DNA from: Apostichopus japonicus
Taxonomy: Eukaryota > Echinodermata > Holothuroidea > Aspidochirotida > Stichopodidae
Direction of reading: 5' to 3'
Assembly (NCBI RefSeq): GCF_037975245.1
Contig: NC_092563.1
Span: 1,827,001-1,891,000 of the forward strand
DNA: 64,000 nt
This document shows positions 22,904 to 38,881 of this stretch, one piece after another. The first letter of the stretch is position 1. Each line of letters opens with the position of its first letter. Below the pieces are notes generated by a model, which worked only from the letters and a program-made list of their open reading frames with translations, did no database searches and was not told the origin of the DNA. A program made the translations under genes and the position numbers.

Positions 22904-23638
22904 GTATGTTACCTTATACCTATACTATGTCCGTTATAGCTCTAGTTCTTTAAGTGTTGAGCAATTGAGTATTTGAAATGAACAACTGAATCTTTGCTAT
23001 AACAAAATAATAAAAATAGGGGGAAGAGCAATGCCTTTTAACCCCAGCATCAAAGTGATACGACATATAATGCTATCTTTCTCTAGATGGCAAATTGTAT
23101 TAAGACGTACATAGCCTATATAAACATTGACTAACATTTTCGAACATCCTATTTTTTTCCGTTTTATAACAAAAACAAAATGGGACACCACAAGCACTTT
23201 ATATTCACGTCTCCTTTTCCTTGATGAAAACAAGATTGCAATGACGGCATAGTTTGTCCAGAAGAGCGGTGGTATAGTCTGTATCTACACTCTAGGAAAA
23301 GACTATATAGTTTTAAGGACATTCAATTTGACACTTTAGTACGTGGTATTATTACCGTATGTTACTGACTGCAGGATCAATGCCGGTCCGGGGATTAATG
23401 GTACATCATATAAACCTGTACTGTCTAATAATGACTGGTTAATTGTCGGAGTAAAACCGTCTAGTCTTGTCGTACACAAACAATACCATCAGGCAAGCAT
23501 GGACCCTTAAAAAAAATTATGACGTCGTCATCTGTAGTTCAAGCGATGGAGGAAGGGGGGGGGGGGTTGCGTGTGCACATCAGTGCATTTGTACCCTAAT
23601 GAAAACACACCACATTAAAAGGTCGAAATTTATCAAAC

Positions 23639-23669
23639 CATGGAGGTAAACACTGTTTTTACCTCCATG
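23639..23669. repeat. 31-base palindrome between 7-base direct repeats, unit 2
   Basis: CATGGAGGTAAA and TTTACCTCCATG form the arms of a hairpin with one mismatch inside. ATCAAAC is found immediately on both sides. Unit 1 has a single ATCAAAC and no palindrome (near 15023), so this is an insertion with a 7-base duplication, or unit 1 lost it. Confidence 0.75.
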
Positions 23670-23824
23670 ATCAAACTAACCAGATTATTAATTTGTCCAT
23701 TTTCCGCTTCTTTCTTCAGGCCCCACCCACACAAACACTACAATAATTTTCAATTACATTTCCGCGAGCCATGCGGCCATGTACCTGCCTCTTGGAAAAC
23801 TACTAGTTCGATGCCTGCCGGGCA

Positions 23825-24615
23825 TCAAAGACCATTTCTCAACCTCGACTGCTTTATACAAGATTGATAGCGGTCGTTAAGGATTTCCTGGGTCAAGTTG
23901 GGTTGCGGTGTGATATCTGTACGGTTTATGTCGCTGGAGTATCCGAGAACACAAAAGTCCATTTCATACAACTTAACCATCTTGGCCCAGGTATCCGACG
24001 TGTACGAATCTTCACAAGTTTTATGTAGACTTCGTGTGAGATGTCTGACTTTCACAGCACTAACGTCTGTTTTAATACGGAGACCAAGTGCATCTATACT
24101 CTCCTCCCATTTTTCAAAAACTAACATTTGGTCGAGTCCAAAATTTCCATTTTCGCGGAAAATCATACCGACTTGGGTTTGGAGATGGTTTTCATCTTGG
24201 ATCTTAACGTGTCCCTCTGGAGCTAGTGTCATTCTGACAAAGGAGTTGAAAGATTTCCTCGTCTCGGCTGTTAAATTTTGTTTGGCCCATCTTTTGTCTT
24301 TGACGTTTCCTCTATTCTGACCAAGATAACTCCAAGCCGAGATTAACCGAGAGCAAGGATGACGGACCATACAAAACTTATGATAATTTTCAAAATGTTT
24401 TTGATTAAATTCTGAAATTTTGTGATGTCCACCTATTGCATTTTTCCTTCGTTGCTCTTTGAAGAGAAATGATGATTCAATGGAGGTTCCTCCCGTTTTC
24501 GGTATATGGATAAATAGAAGTTTCCTGCTATTATTAATTTGTGCATTCTTTGGAAAGTACGGCATCGTTGCAATTGGTATATCGTGATCCACAACTAATC
24601 TGCTATTATTCAGTT
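23825..24615 (-). CDS. Sulfotransferase copy 2, exon 2 (catalytic domain)
   Basis: A 791-base exon, exactly as long as in copies 1 and 3, open to the stop at 23825. The FIHIPKTGGTSIE loop, RHPCSRLISAW and HxxxQ motifs are all intact, so the product is predicted active. The acceptor TTTACCAG ends at 24616 and the phase matches the donor at 26645. It differs from copy 3 at only about five residues (for example DHDIP versus DLDIP, NAIGG versus NAMGG, PQPNLT versus PQLNFT) and from copy 1 at more. With the unit 2 exon 1 it makes a 342-residue type II membrane protein. A 140-codon frame on the opposite strand (23898-24320) is a shadow. Confidence 0.88.
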
Positions 24616-26644
<2,029 letters not shown>

Positions 26645-26882
26645 CATTCTCTGTTTGCGGTGAAAGTATCCCCAAAGCCACTTCTGAACTTCCTATATGT
26701 TCTTCTATATTTTTTTGTACACCAAATTTTATCTTATAATCTGGACGTCTAATTATTTCTGAGTGTTCTTCTTGCGATGAGTCGATACCCTTGAAGTAAT
26801 CGTCGAAAAATACTAAAGCAATAAAACACGAAACAGTGATTAAAATTATTGCTTTGCGTCTTGAAAATCCCACAAATAACAT
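26645..26882 (-). CDS. Sulfotransferase copy 2, exon 1 (membrane anchor)
   Basis: Identical in length (238 bases) and almost identical in sequence to copy 1. It encodes the MLFVGFSRRK tail, the transmembrane segment and the stem ending SPQTEN before the GTAACA donor. Upstream of the ATG at 26882 it has lost bases relative to copy 1 within the stretch around 26920-26950. That changes the frame and supports this ATG as the true start. Confidence 0.8.
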
Positions 26883-27459
26883 GATGAAGTCCGAAAGTTC
26901 GCAAAAACGAGCAAAAAAGGAGAGAAACGAACAAACTTCCAGTGGCCGTGTCTCTATTGTATTGCACTTGTGCAACTTAACCAGAGATATATTAGGCGCA
27001 GAACCAGTAAACTACATCAAACGAATTCCATTGCACATAATACTGTTGAATGCACAATGCTGTAAGTTTCAATTTCATGTATAATACGTATTCTGTAGGC
27101 ATACGTGTTTCTATTTCACACGAAAGGATTAATTAACTATATATCAGATACATATCAGATACAGTGCAAGTTTTCCCATGCATGAATAGCGCTTTTGTGA
27201 CAACGTAGGCCTCCTTGTAGCCCGTAATCTCGGTATGGAACGCCAAATGGGTCAACCACGTATGATTAGGTGCACTCTATACATACCAGCCTGGATGATA
27301 TGTTATTTCTAACTCTCCATCACAGCACACAATAATTATGGTTATCATAAGACATTGCACAACTGACCAGCTTCAGTCAGCACTTAGATTCCGAAAAGAA
27401 TGGACGTCGGTATTTCATTTTCTTCAGAGCTGCATATAAAGAGTACTACAGTTGTGTAA

Positions 27460-27502
27460 GGTGGCGGTATGCTTATACACCTAAAGGGCAACTTTGGTGT
27501 TT
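27460..27502 (+). repeat. Isolated 44-bp minisatellite monomer, unit 2
   Basis: Counterpart of 18745-18786. It abuts the 3' end of the unit 2 retroelement relic. Confidence 0.75.
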
Positions 27503-29650
27503 TGATTTCATGTGATTTGATTTAATTTATTTCTACCAATTCAAAACAAGAATATACATACAATAACAAACAATGTGATAGTAACATTACAAAGAAATCG
27601 AAATAAAGCAATACAGTATATGAATGGTAAAGAGGGAACCAAACATAAGCATAGCTTTTCTGGTTTGGCTCCCGTGTGCAATAAATATTAATGACATGTT
27701 TAATCATGAATAAGCAATTACTAAACAAAGAAGATAATTAAGTAAACAAAAAACAAAAAGTTCGAAATAACGAACGTTATGATATCATTATGAAATACTT
27801 AATTGGGTTGAGAGTTTAAAAGATAATATTTGAGTGCACACTTAAAGCAGTATACAATGAACCTTGTGACCGAATATAATGTAGGAGACTGTTCCATAAG
27901 ACTTTACCTGAATAATGTACTTGGGATTGCCTTAACTTAGTACAAGATGACTTGATATGAAGTAAGTTACTACTAATACGAGTATTATGATTATGCAGAC
28001 TAGAATGTGGGAGACTGTTCCATAAGACTGCACCTGAATAATGTACTTGGGATTGCCTTAACTTAGTACGAGATGACTTGATATGAAGTAAGTTACTACT
28101 AATACGAGTATTATGATTATGCAAACTAGAATGTGGGAGAATGTTCCACAAGACTGCACCTGAATAATGTACTTGGGATTGCCTTAACTTAGTACGAGAT
28201 GACTTGATATGAAGTAAGTTACTAAACCATATTGGTTAGGAATTAAAATATCATATTTTGACACAAAATTTGTTAACCTATATATTATAAACAAGTCTTT
28301 CAATAAGCTTAGATATTTGTAGGAAGTCGAGAAATTGGTCGGCAGATAGACATGAGTTAGGGGTCACCAGATTTCAAAATGGGACAGATCTTGTCAATTT
28401 TTCATTCGGATGTAAATATAACACTAGTAAAAGATAAGTTAATTATATTAGTAAGAGGAATCACAATAATAATCACAAATATAATTAAAAACACAGTTAG
28501 AGGTATTGTCGTAACCAGAACTTTTGTCCTCTGTTAATTTATAAGTTGTATTTAACAATTCAACTGGGGTTGTCGGGTACATCACGAAGGTACTTGGTAT
28601 ACTTTTATCCATAATAATGCATAGGATTAAGCTGTCTATGGGCGATTGTATCGGCATATAATCTACCAACATTACTAAAATAATGATTAAACTTGTTAAC
28701 AATAACACGTTCATCATTTATCATATCACCATTATCAAATTTAAAAACTGTGTTATGGGTCTGTCTTCCACCTGTTTTTAAGTACACTATTGATAATCTT
28801 CCAACAATTGAGTGCTGTCACATTTATGGTCTTGTATAAGGTTATGATCGTACATTCTCTTAACATATTCGATAACAGAAGTAAGAATATTTCTGTACTT
28901 AGCATAAACTTTCTTTTAATTTTCATTTAAAGGACTATACGTTTATGCCGTGCAAAAAGTCAATTTTTATGACGAATAGATTTCAATACCCCATTGGTTA
29001 TCCAAGGAGAGACTTGAGTAAGTTCATTTTAGATTTAACTTTGGACAAGAGGCAGCAATTGTGGTAAATATCAAGAAATAACTTGAATAAATGTGTTAAT
29101 AAGTAGATTGGGCAATTCATATTTAATATGCGACCAATCAACTCCTAATACTCTTAGTCTCAAACGATAGAGATTATTGAGACAAAGTGTTATATCTGAA
29201 AACATTAGATGAAAATGAATGCGTGTAATTAGGACAACTAATAAAGACAGGAGAATTATCCGAAATATCGGAAGTAATAACATCCGTTTTAAAATGTATA
29301 GATTAATTAGTAAAAATGTTATCAATCAACGTTGAACTTGCATTTGTTACACGAGTAGGTAAAACAATAGATGCATGATTAAATGAAGACGATATATACC
29401 GTATTTATTAAATTGTACAATGCTATAGGGTTATCAAGTTTTAATAATTCGATATTAAAATCCCCAGCTAGGTAATAAAGTTTAATTTCATGATTAAGTC
29501 AATGGCATTTCCAAAGTCTTCCTTAAAGGTAGAAATGCTACTTTCAGGGGTTTAATATACTGAAGCGACAATAACATTTCTAGCTTTATGATTCATAATT
29601 TCAATAGCTATCGTTTCCACCCCATTAGGAAAGAAAACGTTCAACTCATT
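27503..29650 (-). pseudogene. Non-LTR retrotransposon relic, unit 2
   Basis: Same relic as at 18787-20911, with the same missing catalytic core and the same minisatellite on both sides. It was therefore present before the units duplicated. Readable minus-strand pieces include SDISD and a KSSGYD segment (near 28530). Small indels against unit 1 (for example near 29215 and 29525) show independent decay. Confidence 0.85.
27881..28232 (-). repeat. 126-bp tandem repeat in the retroelement C-terminus, unit 2
   Basis: Copies start at 27881, 28007 and 28133, again 126 bases apart. Here a frame of 111 codons (27816-28151) runs through them and repeats the 42-residue C-terminal segment. Confidence 0.9.
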
Positions 29651-30469
29651 AGGTGTCGGTGTTATGTGTCGGTATGCGTTATGCACCTAAAGGGCAACTC
29701 TGGTGGTATGTGCCGGTACCGTATGCTTTTTGCACCTAAAGGGCAACTCAGGTGTTAGTTGCCGGTATGCCTTATGCACCTAAAGGGCAACTCAGGTGTT
29801 AGTTGCCGGTATGCGTTATGCACCTAAAGGGCAACTCTGGTGTTAGGTGTCGGTATGCGTTATGCACCTAAAGGGCAAATCTGTTGTTAGGTGCCGGTAT
29901 GCGTTATGCACCTAAAGGGCAAATCTGGTGTTAGGTGCCGGTATGCGTTATGCACCTATACAGGGCAACTCTGGTCTTAGGTGTCGGTATGCCTTTTGCA
30001 CCAAAAGGGCAACTCAGGTGTTAGTTGCCGGTATGCGTTATGTACCTAAAGGGCAACTCTGGTGTTAGGTTCCGGTATGCTTTTTGCACCTAAAGGGCAA
30101 CTCAGGTGTTAGTTGCCGGTATGCGTTATGCACCTTAAGGACAACTCTGTTGTTAGGTTTCGGTATGCCTTTTGCACCTAAAGGGTAACTCTGGTGTTAG
30201 GTGCCGGTATGTGTTATGCACCCAAAGGGCAACTCTGGTGTTAGGTGTCGGTATGCTTTTGCACCTACATGACAACTCTGGTGTTAGTTGCCCGTATGTG
30301 TTATGCACCTAAAGGGCAATTCTGGTGTAATGCGTCGGTATGCTTTATGCACTTAAAAGGCTACTCTGGTGTTGGGTGCCGGTATGCTTTTTGCACCTAA
30401 AGGGCAACTCTGGTGTTAGGTGTCGGTATGCTTTATCAACCTAAAGGGCAACTCTGGTGTAGGGTATAC
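29651..30469 (+). repeat. 44-bp minisatellite, about 18 copies, unit 2
   Basis: Same monomer and almost the same order of variants as 20912-21729, with rare differences such as TATACAGGGC for TATAAAGGGC. No expansion or homogenisation since the duplication is visible. Confidence 0.95.
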
Positions 30470-30635
30470 TTTAGCTTGCTCTTCAGCTAAGTCTTGTTGC
30501 CAGTTGAGAAAATATTAATCAGATTGCTGGAAAATTTTCAATGATTATAATGTTGGACGAAGGTAATATATGCTCGCACTGTTCTACTTCTGATTGGTCA
30601 CAGGAGTGCGCCAGAACAATGTATCTATGTGACGT

Positions 30636-30920
30636 ATGAGAAACAAATTTCAGCTTGTATTTCCAGGAACATATCTTCAGCTCAGAAGGGGGACGGAGGT
30701 TATACCAAAGTCCATGTGTATTGATATTCCAGGATTAGTGAGTATAGCCTTTCAGTCCATTTTCAGCTTGCAATATATAGGGAATTGTTATAAAAAAAAA
30801 AAATTTATAGAAGCTTCCACTTTATCAAAGTGGGTAGACAAATTGATTTCAACGCAACTGTTCAAATGTTACCCTGTGTTTAGGTCTATGGTGGACAAAA
30901 AAGTAGCGATTTTCTATTAG
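30636..30920 (+). CDS. Unrecognised 94-codon ORF, unit 2
   Basis: Counterpart of 21898-22182 with very few amino-acid changes (for example MRNKFQ for MRNNFQ). No domain recognised. Confidence 0.2.
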   Translation: MRNKFQLVFPGTYLQLRRGTEVIPKSMCIDIPGLVSIAFQSIFSLQYIGNCYKKKKFIEASTLSKWVDKLISTQLFKCYPVFRSMVDKKVAIFY

Positions 30921-31575
30921 TACTATATTTGTAGACATCTTTCTGTTTTGAAACTAAATTTTAGGAGTATTTTCAACATTTGACATGACCGCTTAACAAC
31001 TTATCAAATGTGATATACATATTTACATATAAATGTCCAAACCTTTAAAACAAAAAGTTTATTTCCATTGGGTCCCTAAAGAGTGGACGGAACAAGAAAC
31101 AATTGCATAAAGAATACAAACCTATATAAAACAGTTATATTACGGTAATCAAATTAGCTATATTATATAATATAGAAAAGTTCAACGTATATAGATCATA
31201 GTATAAGCATTCTATTACTATTTAATTCAACATGCTTATGTGTCCTGTGTATTAATGTATAAGCTCAAGATTAAACATTATCATATAGGTCGAACAGGGG
31301 TTAACTCCTTTTTTGTTTTGTTGTTGATACTCATTCATTCATCGTTTAATCATATAGGTTAGTTTAGCATTATAAAATAGATTATATATTATAGTATATT
31401 TATATGCATGAAGATTATATAGAGAATACATGGTGATATCTATTATTGTCATATTTGTTATAGTTTATCACGTAGATTAAAGCTGTTGGGTACAGGGTTC
31501 AATACATTCACGCCCTAATACATACCATGTTCGTATACCTTCTCGTGTGATGATCAGATTAAGCTGATCAATAGT

Positions 31576-31650
31576 AGCATGTATGGCTGACTGTATGGCT
31601 GTCTGTCTGATGACCGCCGCACAGGCGTGAAACTCGAGTAACAACATGCT
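31576..31650 (+). ncRNA. Hammerhead-like motif, unit 3
   Basis: The core CTGATGA at 31607-31613, GAAAC at 31629-31633 and GTA at 31638-31640 are intact. The base after the core is C where unit 1 has T, giving a C-U apposition at the base of stem II. AGCATGT (31576-31582) again pairs with ACATGCT. Confidence 0.45.
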
Positions 31651-32386
31651 GTAGGTTACCTTATACGTGTACTATGTCCGTTATAGCTCTACTTCTTTAA
31701 GTGTTGAGCAATTGAGTATTTGAAATGAACAACTGGATCTTTGCTGTAACAAAATAATAAAAATAGCGGGAAGAGCAATGCCTTTTAACCCCAGCATCAA
31801 AGTGATACGACATATAATGCTATCTTTCTCTAGATGGCAAATTGTATTAGACGTACATAGCCTATATAAACATTGACTAACATTTTCGAACATCCTATTT
31901 TTTCCGTTTTATAACAAAAACAAAATGGGACACCACAAGCACTTTATATTCACGTCTCCTTTTCCTTGATGAAAACAAGATTGCAATGACGGCATAGTTT
32001 GTCCAGAAGAGCGGTGGTATAGCCTGTATCTACACTCTAGGAAAAGACTATATAGTTTTAAGGACATTCAATTTGACACTTTAGTACGTGGTATTATTAC
32101 CGTATGTTACTGACTGCAGGATCAATGCCGGTCCGGGGATTAACGGTACATCATATAAACCTGTACTATCTAATAATGACTGGTTAATTGTCGGAGTAAA
32201 ACCGTCTAGTCTTGTCGTACACAAACAATACCATCAGGCAAGCATGTACCCTTAAAAAAAATTATGACGTCGTCATCTGTAGTTCAAGCGATGGAGGAAG
32301 GGGGGGGGGGGGAGTTGCGTGTGCACATCAGTGCATTTGTACCCTAATGAAAACACACCACATTAAAAGGTCGAAATTTATCAAAC

Positions 32387-32417
32387 CATGGAGGTAAAAA
32401 CTGTTTTTACCTCCATG
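32387..32417. repeat. 31-base perfect palindrome, unit 3
   Basis: CATGGAGGTAAAAA, a CTG loop and TTTTTACCTCCATG form a perfect 14-bp hairpin, flanked by ATCAAAC on both sides. It lies about 150 bases past the 3' end of the sulfotransferase coding region, so it could fall in the 3' UTR. Confidence 0.8.
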
Positions 32418-32565
32418 ATCAAACTAACCAGATTATTAATTTGTCCATTTTCCGCTTCTTTCTTCAGGCCCCACCCACACAAACACTACAGTAATTTTCG
32501 ATTACATTTCCCAGAGCGGCCATGCACCTGCCTCTTGGGAAAGTACTAGTTCGATGCCTTGGGCA

Positions 32566-33356
32566 TCAAAGACCATTTCTCCACCTCGACTGCTTTATAC
32601 AAGATTGATAGCGGTCGTTAAGGATCTCCTGGGTAAAGTTGAGTTGCGGTGTGATATCTGTACGGTTTATGTCGCTGGAGTATCCGAGAACACAAAAGTC
32701 CATTTCATACAACTTAACCATCTTGGCCCAGGTATCCGACGTGTACGAATCTTCACAAGTTTTATGTAGACTTCGTGTGAGATGTCTGACTTTCACAGCA
32801 CTAACGTCTGTTTTAATACGGAGACCAAGTGCATCTATACTCTCCTCCCATTTTTCAAAAACTAACATTTGGTCGAGTCCAAAATTTCCATTTTCGCGGA
32901 AAATCATACCGACTTGGGTTTGGAGATGGTTTTCATCTTGGATCTTAACGTGTCCCTCTGGAGCTAGTGTCATTCTGACAAAGGAGTTGAAAGATTTCCT
33001 CGTCTCGGCTGTTAAATTTTGTTTGGCCCATCTTTTGTCTTTGACGTTTCCTCTATTCTGACCAAGATAACTCCAAGCCGAGATTAACCGAGAGCAAGGA
33101 TGACGGACCATACAAAACTTATGATAATTTTCAAAATGTTTTTGATTAAATTCTGAAATTTTGTGATGTCCACCCATTGCATTTTTCCTTCGTTGCTCTT
33201 TGAAGAGAAATGATGATTCAATGGAGGTTCCTCCCGTTTTCGGAATATGGATAAATAGAAGTTTCCTGCTATTATTAATTTGTGCATTCTTTGGAAAGTA
33301 CGGCATCGTTGCAATTGGTATATCGAGATCCACAACTAATCTGCTATTATTCAGTT
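32566..33356 (-). CDS. Sulfotransferase copy 3, exon 2 (catalytic domain)
   Basis: A 791-base exon with the acceptor TTTACCAG ending at 33357 and the stop at 32566. All cofactor-binding motifs are intact and it is near-identical to copy 2. Copy-specific changes include DLDIP near the start and SRWRNGL at the end. Joined in phase to exon 1 at 35202, it gives a 342-residue protein. Although the rest of unit 3 is damaged, this gene is not. Confidence 0.88.
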
Positions 33357-35201
<1,845 letters not shown>

Positions 35202-35439
35202 CATTCTCTGTTTGCGGTGAAAGTATCCCCAAAGCCACTTCTGAACTGCTTATGTGTTCTTCCATATTATTTCGTACACCAAATTGTATCTTATAATCTG
35301 GACGTCTTATTATTTCTGAGAATTCTTCTTGCGATGAGTAGATACCCTTGAAGTAATCGTCGAAAAATACTAAAGCAATAAAACACGAAACAGTGATTAA
35401 AGTTATTGCTTTGCGTCTTGAAAATCCCACAAATAACAT
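35202..35439 (-). CDS. Sulfotransferase copy 3, exon 1 (membrane anchor)
   Basis: The 238-base length, tail, transmembrane segment and donor phase are conserved. The stem is the most diverged part of the triplet: GIYSSQEEFSE for GIDSSQEEHSE, and FGVRNNMEEHISSS for FGVQKNIEEHIGSS. Exon 2 of the same gene is almost the same as copy 2, so the two halves of this gene have different histories. Upstream sequence diverges quickly beyond 35460. Confidence 0.8.
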
Positions 35440-35898
35440 GATGAAGTCCGAAAGTTCGCAAAAATATAACCAAAAATGGAGAGAAACAAAGAAACTTCCA
35501 GTGGCCGTGTCTCTATTGTATTGCACTTGTGAAGTTGTGCACCTTACCCAGAAATATCTAGTCAAGCAGAACCTGTATAGACTACATCAAACGAACTCCA
35601 TTGCACGTAATACTGCAATGCACAATGCCGTAAGTTTCCTTTTGATGTATAATACGTACTCTGTACGTGTTTCTATTTCACACAAAAGGATTAAAGACCA
35701 ACTATGGAGACTTTTCGATGAACATAAAATCCCACCATTTTGCATGTATGTAATCCTTAACTCACTCCAATTACATTGCTGTAATTAACTTTACCAATTT
35801 CGGACGTTAAATACGTGAAAAATGGGAAGAAAAGTCAGCTTTTTAGGAAACCTATTTCAGACATTCCTGAAACATTCCTAAGACATCAAGTGACCATG

Positions 35899-35906
35899 TG
35901 ACGTCA
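35899..35906. promoter_or_regulatory. CRE-like palindrome TGACGTCA between divergent genes
   Basis: A perfect cAMP-response-element palindrome lies between the minus-strand sulfotransferase start (35439) and the plus-strand THAP-like start (35999). Its use is inferred from position only. Confidence 0.35.
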
Positions 35907-35998
35907 CCGTTGGTTTACCTCACTCACAACAATTGCGTAAAGTTTTATACCTGAGCTGCCAAACCATCAACGATAATATTACTCCCTTTCCCCCCGAA

Positions 35999-36151
35999 AT
36001 GCCACAATTATGTGTTTTTGGAGGTTGCAGTTATACCTCAGCCAACAAAAGCATCAGCTTTTTTAGCTTTCCGAGTAGAAGAACCGACGTAAAACGACGA
36101 AGACATCTTTCTGTTTTGAAACTAAATTTTAGGAGTATTTTCAACATTTGA
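35999..36151 (+). pseudogene. Truncated THAP-type zinc-finger start
   Basis: From the ATG at 35999 the frame reads MPQLCVFGGCSYT and continues with SFFSFPSRRTDVKRR. This is the N-terminal half of a THAP DNA-binding domain: an initiator Met, a C-x4-C pair and the FP motif. The sequence then switches at about 36102 to the tail of the duplication unit and stops at 36151, so the second zinc ligand pair and the rest of the protein are missing. THAP domains occur in cellular regulators and in P-element-like transposases; the fragment does not say which. It could also be a first exon whose donor I have not identified. Confidence 0.55.
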
Positions 36152-36195
36152 CATGACCGGTTAACAACTTATCAAATGTGATATACATATTTAAC

Positions 36196-38881
36196 ACGAG
36201 AAAGAGCGAGCGAGAGAGAGAGTGAGGGGGTGGAAAGAGGGTGGAGAGAGGTGGAGGTGGAGAAAGGTGGATCGAAAAGCGACAATTTTGCAATAGGTAC
36301 CTTGATACAATTGTTGATAACAAAAAACATCTCATTATACGGAAGCTGAAACACTGGACCGTATGGCGACAGAGAAAAAAAATTGTAACTCGTGTCATTA
36401 ATTTTCAAAAGTTAAATGTTTTAATCGAATAATTTAGTGACACTTTAACCTATACACAGAGAAAACACAGTGACTCCATAGTCAGAACTTAATATCTCCT
36501 GGTATAGTCCTGTGATGATGAAGTGTATATTCAGTCAGGTTAGAATACTTAGTAAAACAAATTGTAAATTGGCTTACCTTTAAGAGGCAACAAACTGAAA
36601 AATTATGTTCAATTGTACTCTCGATACTTCGAAGTGGAGGTTAGGGGTGAGGAAGGGGGGGGGGAGGGTCGAAGGAGGCGTGTCCGGGGACTAAAATTAT
36701 TGTAAGGTGAAGGATTGGAACAGTACAAATTACATCCCTTATAATTTCTGGGAGACGTCTGATTGACAGAAATCGTGGAAGTTAATTCCCGTCCTCAGTC
36801 CTCCTAAGCCCGCTCTAGCCCCTGCCGTGTTCAGTGACTGGGTGTATGTAATTGGTCACATAATAAGTAAGTATCGAAAGTTTTCAGTTTTCAGCAAACG
36901 CAACCTGCGACTTGAATAGCATGGAAGCAAAAGTAGGCCTCATATCAATGTCTCTATGTCATTTTATTTATTTCCTTTTTTTTTTTTGGCGGAACGCTTC
37001 CTTCAACCTTTTCCTGACTCCTTCCAATTTTTAATTTTCTCTGTAGAAAACCACGTGATGGTATTTATATTAACAGAAGGTAAAACTCAGTTGGCCTGCC
37101 GATGACCGACTAAACATGAGGCAGTTATATACCAGGTCTATACGTCTGTGTATTATTAATAACATTAAGTAACAATGCGAGCGAAAGGGAATTAACAGCA
37201 ACGTGTCAATCACTTGTCATAACTCGACATCTCTTAATTATTTTTTGAAATTTCCCGAACCTGTCTAGAACGTCCATTTCTCTTTCCTCTGGCAATATCA
37301 TGGAGCTCATCTATGCCTTTAGTGTAACACCATAGCAATAGTAATGGTATACGGTCAGCACGAAAGGTCAATCCCGTTGAATGTTTAAGGAACTGCATAA
37401 AAGTTAAAAGGACCTGATGCTTCTTCCAAATTAGCAGAATAAAATATTCCGAGTCAAAAGGAAAGAAAGTGTGTAAGTTTTACAAAACAAGCAGACAGAC
37501 ACACGCCTTAATTGGTCAAAGTTAGAGCAAGGTTAAATAATTCAAGTAAACATTCGAACACAGTGAAAGTAATGTGGCGCTTTCGAGGGTCCATCTGAAC
37601 CCCCCCCCTTCTCCCCCCCCCCCTCAAAAAAGAAAAGAAAACAAGATACCAAGTTATAAAACCCCCAAAATGGCCGATTTTTCTTGACCTAAGTAACATA
37701 AATGCATTGTATATTTGTTATTCCACTTCTCTCTGATGGATTTGAAATATACTACCACGATTCAGGGGGTTTCCTTGGTTTTCGCGACCTTTTCCCTCAG
37801 GCCGATGGTGTTTAGGGGCAAGCAGGGGGGGGGGGGGGAGGATTGGTCAGCCGTCGGGCGGGCCGTACCCGTATGCACGCAGGACTGGACGTTGGATTGG
37901 CGAGTGAGAGGTGCGGACGAGGAAATGTCTCTTTCTGAGGTTTTCATATCTGTGGCGATACTTTTAAGTACGAGGTGACTGCTTTGGCTGTCATGTGACG
38001 TTTTGGATCTGTATCTCGCTAAAAAATATGGAGGCTTTTAGAGAACGTCATGCTCCAAATATTCTGGTGACACAGTGGATTGAGCATGGTGAGCTTTAAC
38101 TGATTTCGGTGATAGGTTGCAGGCTGTGCTTCTTATTATACCTCATTTGTGTGTGTGTGTTCCCTAAGAGGAATGATAGTGCGAAAATGATTACGAGAGA
38201 TAAACGGAGAAGGTCTGGTAATGAAAAAAAAGATAAGAAACGGAAGATAGATGAGCTTCCTGAAAAGTAGAAGCATATGCCAGTAAATTACGAAGAAAAA
38301 TAATAATTTCCTCATTATGTATTGCATCATATCTCATCAATAACGCCGTCCCATCATTTTGATGCGAACATTACAGTAATTAAAATATCTCTATACGCGT
38401 GACTTACAATCCATGGCTGTTAAATTCATTACAGCACCGTTTTCGATCGGTTACAGTCGTCTGGCGTGTCATTTTAATTACTGACCGTATTGGCGAAAGT
38501 CTTTGTAGAGTAGCGCCACCTTTACTGTCGTGGGTTAGATGGGGGAAACTTCTCTAAATCAATTTAATAACACCGCAAGTTGTGTTATCATGGGGGCTTC
38601 CAGGCATGTCTGGAGATGGATGAACCATTGTCCCTACCTACCCCCCCCCCCCTTTATAAACACCCTTCTTGCTCCAGTCGCACCCCTATCACTTCCCGTT
38701 TCAGTGTATTCTATGTGATTTGTCTGTTACTCTGTTCAGATTCCGCCACAGAAAGAGACCAGTTTATACATGCTGTATTTGGAGCATTGATTCAAAACAT
38801 TGCATGCAGTCAGACAGAAGTAAGGAACAAATTGTCTCTAACTTCGGGCATGAGTTAACTTTTTCATCATATTTCCTGTGA
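36196..38881. other. Non-coding; simple repeats
   Basis: A GA-rich tract (36196-36280) and G runs at 36655-36667 and 37827-37840 are seen, with C-rich stretches at 37600-37624 and 38640-38653 and a GT tract at 38149-38160. Frames crossing these tracts (for example 37715-37978) look like artefacts. No gene recognised. Confidence 0.4.

Noticed and set aside
23898-24320. 140-codon plus-strand frames opposite sulfotransferase exon 2 (also 32639-33061 and 15159-15470)
   Set aside because: They are antisense shadows of the conserved minus-strand exon and contain no recognisable domain.
37715-37978. 87-codon plus-strand frame
   Set aside because: It crosses a 14-base G run, has no recognisable domain, and competes with a minus-strand frame over the same bases.
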